64,000 nucleotides of DNA from assembly GCA_947500845.1 (NCBI GenBank), contig CANMTP010000012.1, positions 53,478 through 117,477 on the forward strand, read 5' to 3'. Each line of letters opens with the position of its first letter. Within the stretch, counting starts at the first letter, position 1. The DNA comes from an uncultured Aquimarina sp. Its GTDB lineage: Bacteria; Bacteroidota; Bacteroidia; Flavobacteriales; Flavobacteriaceae. The notes under the pieces were generated by a model. That model was not told the DNA's origin. It searched no databases and saw only the letters and a program-made list of their open reading frames with translations. A program made the translations under genes and the position numbers. This document shows positions 58,380-64,000 of this stretch, piece by piece.

Positions 58380-58571
58380 CTAAATAATTGAATTTATATT
58401 ATATTTCAAACTTTGTTTTTGAATTAAGTTATTTGAAATTAACAAAATAAATTCTGCTTTCATAAGGCGCGTGATTGCCAAATCATTAAAAAAGGATATC
58501 GTGTCTAAGTAAATGGTTTTAAGCACATTAAATATATATTGATAATGTTGCTCGTCTTTTTTAATCTCCAT
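58380..58571 (-). CDS. Possible small protein upstream of the peptide locus
   Basis: 63 aa, starting MEIKKDEQHYQYIFNVLKTI, helix-rich, no known domain. The N-terminal two thirds look protein-like, while the end (KYNINSII) is low-complexity. It is on the strand of the peptide/maturase pair, 211 bases upstream. It may be a real small gene, for example a regulator or a second peptide, or chance in AT-rich DNA. Confidence 0.25.
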   Translation of the reverse strand: MEIKKDEQHYQYIFNVLKTIYLDTISFFNDLAITRLMKAEFILLISNNLIQKQSLKYNINSII

Positions 58572-58804
58572 GTAAGTTATCTATTAAGTCTCTTGTGAGG
58601 ATTGGAATTTAAGAGGTTTTTTGCTTTTATGTATAACCAATTTAAAAAAAGATTCTGAAACTCGGCACGTATTCTGTTATTTTTAATTGATCAAATTCAT
58701 AAACAATTAATAATTAGCATTTTGCTCATGATTTAATTTTTTACTAGTATATTTCTTATTGTAGAAACAATCAGAATCGAGAATTTTACGGGTAAGATAA
58801 TTAC

Positions 58805-58872
58805 TAATTAATCCGAGTTTCTTGTTTCAAATTAAACATATAATTTAAAACAAGAAACTCGGATTAATTAGA
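58805..58872. repeat. Long perfect hairpin (24-bp arms) behind the broken barrel gene
   Basis: CTAATTAATCCGAGTTTC... and its reverse complement form a 24-pair perfect stem with a loop of about 20 bases. It lies 20 bases beyond the stop of the minus-strand barrel gene and probably ended its transcript, though the T-run behind is weak. Confidence 0.65.
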
Positions 58873-58892
58873 AAACAATAAAAACGTAAACG

Positions 58893-60026
58893 TCATAAAT
58901 TAAATACCTTTTCTATTTCGAAGCCTAACGTAAATAAAAGCTCATAGCGCTTGTTGGTAGTTCTATTATTTTGTATAAGAATTTTCAGATCTTCTTCCAG
59001 TTCAGTATATCGACCCTCTATACGGAAGTATCCGTTTTCGTATGGTCTAAATTCTGAACCTAGTGTAAAAGCAAATAGTCTTAAGCCATTTGCTTCGCCT
59101 TGAGTATTGGTAAGCGTTCCGCTAATAAATCCTTGTCTATCTTGAAAAATTTCTGCCCTGGAAGTAAAACTCCATTTAGTATTGACCTGATAACGTGAAG
59201 TAATTAATGCCGCATACATTAGCGCGTCTTTGTCAGGCTCAATTAAATCACTATTTGATTGTAATCCGATATCGACACCTACACTTACGAACCAGGTTTT
59301 ATGCCAATGTTTATTAAAGTATATGTTTTGATAAAAACGGTTTTGTTTAGGAGTTATTCCATCTTCACTTTCGCGTCCAAAAAGGTTAGTGTAGGTTAAA
59401 GAAAAGGAATCTGAAAAGTCATAGTTGATTAGTAAACCAATGGATTTGGCATCATTATTATCAGTAAAACTGTTATAGCCATTTAATCCCCATAACTCAA
59501 AATACCAATTTTCGACCTTATCATAACTTAATCTAACCCCGGCCTGATAAAAAGGTTCGTTAAAGGTTTTAAAAGCAGTACTACTTAATAAATTGTTTTT
59601 AGGTAAAAAACTTTCTGTTCAGATATGGGTAGCAAAAAAACCTGCATCCACCCATAGACCGTCAGATAATTTTAAACCAATATTTGCTTCTTGGATATTT
59701 TGAAAATCATCACTCCAAGTAGCTTTAGGGATATCACCATAATGAAGAAGGATATTCCCTCTCAAAAAAGTATGTGTATATTGAATACCTAACGAAGCAA
59801 TATTAAGCCCAAAATTATTATCTCGAGCTCCCACAGTAATAAATGGTTGAAACTCATTTTGACGTAGCGCATTGCTATAGGAAGCAAAATAAGAATCTGC
59901 ATATCCGGATAAAGTTAATTGATGAATTGCAGGTAATGACTCTTGCGATATACCATGTGTTATGTATAAAAATAACGGGAGAGCAAGTATATACTTTTTG
60001 ATTAGATTTAAAGATACGGGCGCCAA
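58893..60026 (-). pseudogene. Outer-membrane beta-barrel protein gene with an in-frame stop
   Basis: The frame is continuous over 378 codons except for TGA at 59619-59621 (codon 136). Before it: a TTG start with no ATG, a signal peptide (ILALPLFLYITHGISQ), then a barrel start GYADSYFASYSNALRQ. After it: alternating strands such as NWYFELWGLNGYNSFTDN and ending FTLGFEIEKVFNL. The whole resembles a BBP2-like/OmpL-type outer-membrane porin of Bacteroidota. The absent ATG and in-frame stop together indicate a recent pseudogene. The rest of the frame is intact, so a sequencing error at one base is the main alternative. Confidence 0.75.
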
Positions 60027-60624
60027 CTAGAAAAGTTTATATTAACAGATTTACAATAAAACTACCAAATATAATACTGTTATATGACGAGTTAACATTT
60101 CTTTAAATAACTTAATTAATATCAAAAAATCTCAAAACCTTTTAGTTTTATTGTAAAACAGAATCTACCATGCAGCGTTTATAGTTTAGTCTGCGTATGG
60201 AATCTCTTTTATCAAATTGGGAAAAGTTTTTAAATTTTACAGCACCAATTATGTTAAGCATTCCTAAAGAAATCCATATCAAAAGAGAGCACATGTTTCT
60301 AACTAATTTGATTCTTTATTACGTTATCACGAATTGTTACTTTATTAGACTGGACTATTAAAGAATCCCTCAAAATCAAGAACCCTTGAGCAGTTGAATT
60401 CATTTTTATAGCGATGATATCAGAAAAACCAGGAAAAAGAAATTTTACAACCGACAAACCAGAGGCTTAGAATCAAGATAAGGATCAACCCAAAATCTAG
60501 AATTTGTACCTTTAATGACTGTTTTTAAAGATTAAAAACAGTCATAAGCACAAGGAAAATTAAGTTCAGTATAAATTCCTGCAAATTATAATCTTAAATC
60601 CTTATTTTTATAACTAACCACTAA
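60027..60624. other. Intergenic region before the MscS-like operon
   Basis: About 600 AT-rich bases. The one structure seen is an inverted repeat at 60515-60546 (ATGACTGTTTTTAA and TTAAAAACAGTCAT around a short loop) without a following T-run. No tRNA, convincing ORF or full promoter match was recognised. Confidence 0.5.
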
Positions 60625-61446
60625 ATGCTCTTTATGAGAACAGAAGATGTGTTACTATTCGGCGAAAATCTTATCGCCAGACTCACTGCAATTTTGCCAA
60701 GTGTCATCACCAGTTTGATCATTTTATTGCTGGGGTATTTCCTGGGAAGGCTTTTTCAAAGGTTGATAAAGAGGCTTATTCTCCATATAAACGAAAAAAT
60801 GAAGGCACGCTTACAGGGAAGCATATTGAATCTCAATTTAAGGAGTTCAGCAGTTTTCATTTCGGCTACCTTTTTCTGGATAATTATTTCAATCGCGGTG
60901 CTGATCGCTATACAAATTTTGGAATTTAACATTCTAAATGATCTTCTAGAAAGAGCTATGCTTTATCTTCCAAACATTGTGGCTGCAATCCTTATTGTGT
61001 ATGCTGGACTAATCTTCGGGCGATTACTAAGTAATCTTCTTCAGTCTGCAACAACGCAATCTGGAATAGCAAACAAGAGTTTTATAAGTATTGCGGTGCG
61101 CTACTTTATTATATTGATCGCGGTTATTATTGCCTCCGACCAGCTTGGAATCCATATCGATTTTCTCACAGATGTAATAGACATTATTCTTGCTATGTTA
61201 CTTTTTGGGGCCGCACTGGCATTCGGTCTTGGAGCAAAAGCTTCTGTGAGTAATATTTTTGGATCGTACTATGCAAGGAAAGACCATCAAATAGGCACTC
61301 GCATTCGTTATACCGATATAACAGGCACAATTGTAAAGATTTCGGGGCATTCAATCCATTTAGAAACGGATGAAGGCAAAATAATAATACCTGCTAAGAA
61401 TTTCAGCGAAAAAGAAGTAACTATAATCCAAGAGGAAGATGACTAA
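60625..61446 (+). CDS. MscS-like mechanosensitive channel, short C-terminus
   Basis: 273 aa; an ATG 9 bases later is an alternative start. Four hydrophobic helices are seen: LTAILPSVITSLIILLLGYF, AVFISATFFWIIISIAVLIA, LYLPNIVAAILIVYAGLIF and YFIILIAVIIASDQLGI. They are followed by the pore-like LLFGAALAFGLGAKASVSNI and a beta-domain (IRYTDITGTIVKISGHSIHL, IIIPAKNFSEKEV). The protein ends just after the beta-domain and lacks the usual C-terminal alpha/beta cage. It overlaps the MgtE-N/CBS gene by 8 bases. A role in ion or osmotic adjustment with MgtE is likely. Confidence 0.85.
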   Translation: MLFMRTEDVLLFGENLIARLTAILPSVITSLIILLLGYFLGRLFQRLIKRLILHINEKMKARLQGSILNLNLRSSAVFISATFFWIIISIAVLIAIQILEFNILNDLLERAMLYLPNIVAAILIVYAGLIFGRLLSNLLQSATTQSGIANKSFISIAVRYFIILIAVIIASDQLGIHIDFLTDVIDIILAMLLFGAALAFGLGAKASVSNIFGSYYARKDHQIGTRIRYTDITGTIVKISGHSIHLETDEGKIIIPAKNFSEKEVTIIQEEDD

Positions 61447-62248
61447 AGACCAGATTTTGATCAGTCAGTATCTCGACAATCATCCAGAGTTGGCGATTGC
61501 AGAAATTGGCGAGTTAAGTTCTACGGATATCGCACAACTCGTCCTAAGTTTAGATACAAAGAATCAAAAAGTTATATTCGGCGGTTTGAGTAGTCGCAAA
61601 GCTTCCAAAGTGCTCGAAAAAATACCTACTCAAGATTCTGTAGAACTTATAACCGAATTACCATTCCTGGTTTCAGAAGCTATCATTCGAAACTTGAGTA
61701 ATGAACGTAGAAGTAGCGTGTTAGAATTACTCCCAGTCGAATTGGCAAAACCGCTACGACGTTCGCTTTCCTATCATAAGAACCAAGTGGGTAGTCATCT
61801 TGATCCTAATGTTCCTTCTCTTCTTGAGGAGATGAGTATTCAAGATTGTCTGAATTATATTAAGGATGATCATCTTGAGGCCCACCAGCATTTTTTTGTT
61901 TTAAATAATAAGAGAACTCTTGTTGGATGTTTGAGAGTTACTGCACTTCTCACGACCGAAGTAAAGAGACAGGTCAAATCAGTGATGATGCCAATTACTG
62001 CCAATATTACCGCCGAGATGAATGTTAAAGATGTTCTTGAAAATTGGAACGAGGCTTTCTTTGAGCTCCCTGTAACTAATCTTAAGGGAGAATTCATTGG
62101 AATAGTTACCCGTCGAGCACTTAGAACGCAGGCAGGACAGGTAAATGAGTCAATTCATTCTACTATCAAAGCGGGTAATGCACTGGCTGATCTTTACCTT
62201 ATCGGTCTTACAAGTTTAATGGGAAACTCAGACACTCCCCAAAATTAA
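61439..62248 (+). CDS. Soluble MgtE-N/CBS protein without membrane domain
   Basis: 269 aa, no membrane helix. The N-terminal ~130 residues resemble the MgtE intracellular superhelical N domain (IAQLVLSLDTKNQKVIFGGL, SEAIIRNLSNERRSSVLELL). A CBS-pair region follows (MSIQDCLNYIKDDHLEAHQH, KRQVKSVMMPITANITAEM, LPVTNLKGEFIGIVTRRAL). It looks like the cytosolic gate of MgtE encoded as a separate protein, beside a complete MgtE. It may regulate MgtE or the MscS-like channel. Overlap with the previous gene suggests coupled translation. Confidence 0.8.
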   Translation: MTKDQILISQYLDNHPELAIAEIGELSSTDIAQLVLSLDTKNQKVIFGGLSSRKASKVLEKIPTQDSVELITELPFLVSEAIIRNLSNERRSSVLELLPVELAKPLRRSLSYHKNQVGSHLDPNVPSLLEEMSIQDCLNYIKDDHLEAHQHFFVLNNKRTLVGCLRVTALLTTEVKRQVKSVMMPITANITAEMNVKDVLENWNEAFFELPVTNLKGEFIGIVTRRALRTQAGQVNESIHSTIKAGNALADLYLIGLTSLMGNSDTPQN

Positions 62249-62260
62249 TCATTTAGATAT

Positions 62261-63568
62261 ATGGAAGTTATTGAGATCAAAGGCAGATTAATCAACCGAT
62301 ATATTCAGCAGTTCCCTGCTGAAGTAGCCGGAATACTTAGTTCTTTTTCTATCACAGAGATTATTCATTATCTAGAACAATCGCCTGTTGAGATTAAAAT
62401 TGAACTTCTTAAAAATATGAATGCAAGTGTGGTCTCTGATGTCATTGAGGCATTACCGAACAGTACTTTCAAGGGAATATTTGAAACCTTGGATGCATAT
62501 TCGGCTGCAAAGCTTCTCTCTCGCACCAGCAAATCATTTTATAAGAAAAAGCTTAGCGATTTTCCAGAGCGAAAATCAAAATCCATTAACGAGGCAATCT
62601 CATACCCCCCGGATGCAGCAGGCTTTCTTATGGATACTCGTATTATCACATTTCATCCGCAAAATACGGTTGATGAAGTATTAACCAAACTGAGATCCAT
62701 CGGAGATCGTAAAGTCATCAATGTGCATGTAACAGATACCCAAGGACATTTACTTGGCAAAGTATTTATTCAAAATATAGCTATTTCTTCACCCGAAACT
62801 ACCCTTGAAGAAATACTCGAACCTTCGGATCGTATTCAGGTAATGGCACCAGCGGAAGAGGCTGTTAAAACTTTTGAAACGGGGAAAATCATCAACTTGC
62901 CAGTGGTAGATTACGACAATTATCTACTAGGAATAATTCGTAGTGATAAGCTTATTTCTGAGACGCAAAAGAATGCTTCTGAAGATGCTTTGGCTATGTT
63001 CGGGGCAGGCCGAGAAGAACGTGCATTGTCGAGTCCGTGGCTGGCGGTAAGGAAACGTCTTCCGTGGCTACAGATCAATCTCGTTACGGCATTTTTGGCA
63101 GCATCGATTGTAGGTATTTTTGAAGATGTTATCGCACAGGTTACCGTACTGGCCGTATTTCTACCCGTGGTGGCAGGACAATCTGGAAACACAGGTTCAC
63201 AAGCTTTGGCGGTAACCATAAGAGGGTTGGCATTGAGAGAAATTCAAACCGATCAGTGGTGGAAAATTGCACGAAAAGAAGTGCTTGTTGGATTTGTTAA
63301 TGGAATAGCCGTGGCCCTTACTACAGCCATTGTTGCTTATTTCTGGGCTTCGTCCTTTGGTATTGCTTTGGTTATCGGTACCTCGATGGTCTTATCTATG
63401 GTTATTGCAGGGTTTTCTGGAGCGGTTGTGCCCATTGTTCTTAAAGCACTGGGGCAAGATCCTGCTCAATCTTCTTCTATTGTGCTCACCACTGTAACAG
63501 ATATTATGGGATTCTTGAGTTTCCTTGGTCTGGCAACCGTTCTCGGTTCAGCACTAGGAATTTTTTAA
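62261..63568 (+). CDS. mgtE: Magnesium transporter MgtE
   Basis: 435 aa, slightly short for the family. The N domain spans about 1-120 (FPAEVAGILSSFSITEIIHY), then a CBS pair (YPPDAAGFLMDTRIITFHPQ, INLPVVDYDNYLLGIIRSDK). From about residue 260 there are five membrane helices with the MgtE signature PVVAGQSGNTGSQALAVTIR and a C-terminal TDIMGFLSFLGLATVLGSAL. MgtE is a Mg2+-gated channel of the inner membrane. It is the last gene of the three-gene unit; nothing like a terminator is evident immediately behind. Confidence 0.93.
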   Translation: MEVIEIKGRLINRYIQQFPAEVAGILSSFSITEIIHYLEQSPVEIKIELLKNMNASVVSDVIEALPNSTFKGIFETLDAYSAAKLLSRTSKSFYKKKLSDFPERKSKSINEAISYPPDAAGFLMDTRIITFHPQNTVDEVLTKLRSIGDRKVINVHVTDTQGHLLGKVFIQNIAISSPETTLEEILEPSDRIQVMAPAEEAVKTFETGKIINLPVVDYDNYLLGIIRSDKLISETQKNASEDALAMFGAGREERALSSPWLAVRKRLPWLQINLVTAFLAASIVGIFEDVIAQVTVLAVFLPVVAGQSGNTGSQALAVTIRGLALREIQTDQWWKIARKEVLVGFVNGIAVALTTAIVAYFWASSFGIALVIGTSMVLSMVIAGFSGAVVPIVLKALGQDPAQSSSIVLTTVTDIMGFLSFLGLATVLGSALGIF

Positions 63569-63825
63569 TCGCTCTGAATTACAAATCCCTAAGAGAAGTG
63601 ACAGAGATATGATAATTGATTTTACTCTTAACAATGCGAAACGCTATTCGATTAGATACTCGACAAGTAAAGTATGAAGAGTTTGGGTGATATTTCAAAA
63701 AAATTATGAATTTTTATCCAGTAGTTTGTTTCTTAATAAGAAAACCGATTCATCTAGATTATCAAAGCCTCTCCAAATTTTAAGAAAGAGTAATGGTCCT
63801 TCGACTATTGATAATTAAAGGGCTA
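63569..63825. other. Short intergenic region behind mgtE
   Basis: 257 AT-rich bases with no recognisable gene. It contains no clear hairpin terminator. Confidence 0.4.
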
Positions 63826-64000
63826 TTACTTCTTTCTTATACTTTTTTGAATAAAAATATTATTGGGTACAGTAATCTCCTCCCCTTCAATGGTTTGAAG
63901 TGTTATGAAAAAAAGTCCAATATTAATTAACGTGAGTTCGGGATAAGAAACTTTAATAATTTATTGTAGAAAAAGCAGAGAATTAGTATATTTAAGTATC
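63826..64000 (-). pseudogene. Fragment of a second MscS-like gene with in-frame stop
   Basis: The minus-strand frame ends at 63826-63828. It reads IGLFFITLQTIEGEEITVPN and then NIFIQKSIRKK, the beta-domain pattern of MscS proteins (strand, Thr-rich turn, G-E, xPNN). Upstream in the same frame there is a TAA at 61-63 of the last line (63961-63963), after which the frame is open again to the window edge. Either a decayed copy or a gene whose real frame changes just outside the window. Confidence 0.4.

Overview
The window looks like part of a chromosome from the Bacteroidota, most probably a marine member of the Flavobacteriaceae. It is AT-rich. It carries the flavobacterial -7 promoter motif TAnnTTTG, usually without strong Shine-Dalgarno sites. 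It also has families typical of that phylum: a CBM9/DUF5916 barrel, a choice-of-anchor I lipoprotein, a Reg_prop/Y_Y_Y hybrid sensor kinase, LytS/LytTR pairs and DUF6734. The genus cannot be fixed from the sequence alone.

Layout. 1-9.3 kb is mostly housekeeping: TPM-domain proteins, a decayed lineage-specific gene, an SDR, the ribosome-assembly GTPases Der and Era, a secreted beta-propeller lipoprotein, an AgcS-type symporter and a SpoU-type RNA methyltransferase. 9.4-9.8 kb holds two hairpin-type interspersed repeats. 9.8-43.8 kb is one continuous minus-strand operon, read from right to left, encoding an extracellular contractile injection system (eCIS, a phage-tail-like particle of the Afp/PVC/AlgoCIS kind). 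In transcription order it encodes: a DUF4255 tail terminator, an unknown protein, a possible micro-ORF, one large sheath protein, two tube proteins, DUF5908, a LysM adaptor, a VgrG-like hub-spike, PAAR, gp25, two baseplate-wedge proteins (Afp11- and Afp12-like), a 1547-aa DUF4157 cargo protein with a nuclease-like C-terminus, a candidate immunity protein, a 1065-aa VWA/PKD protein, three glycosyltransferase-like proteins, a tape-measure-type protein, a 1401-aa VWA/PKD paralogue, an N-acetylmuramidase and the AAA+ ATPase.

44.3-54.6 kb is regulatory and envelope-related: a small secreted protein with a 21-bp-period direct repeat upstream, a hybrid sensor kinase with its LytTR regulator, a DUF5916 barrel protein, and a second LytTR/LytS pair with two small membrane proteins. 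54.9-58.2 kb holds a gluzincin-type peptidase and a RiPP-like pair: a radical SAM/SPASM maturase preceded by a 54-aa peptide gene with a Gly-Gly site, which is too short for routine gene calling. 58.9-60.0 kb is an outer-membrane barrel gene broken by an in-frame stop. 60.6-63.6 kb is an operon of an MscS-like channel, a soluble MgtE-N/CBS protein and full MgtE. A fragment of a second MscS-like gene lies at the right end.

The main points of interest are the unusual accessory set of the eCIS (paralogous VWA/PKD proteins in which the VWA module sits at different places, embedded glycosyltransferases, a lysozyme, and a toxin/immunity-like pair) and the small radical-SAM peptide locus.
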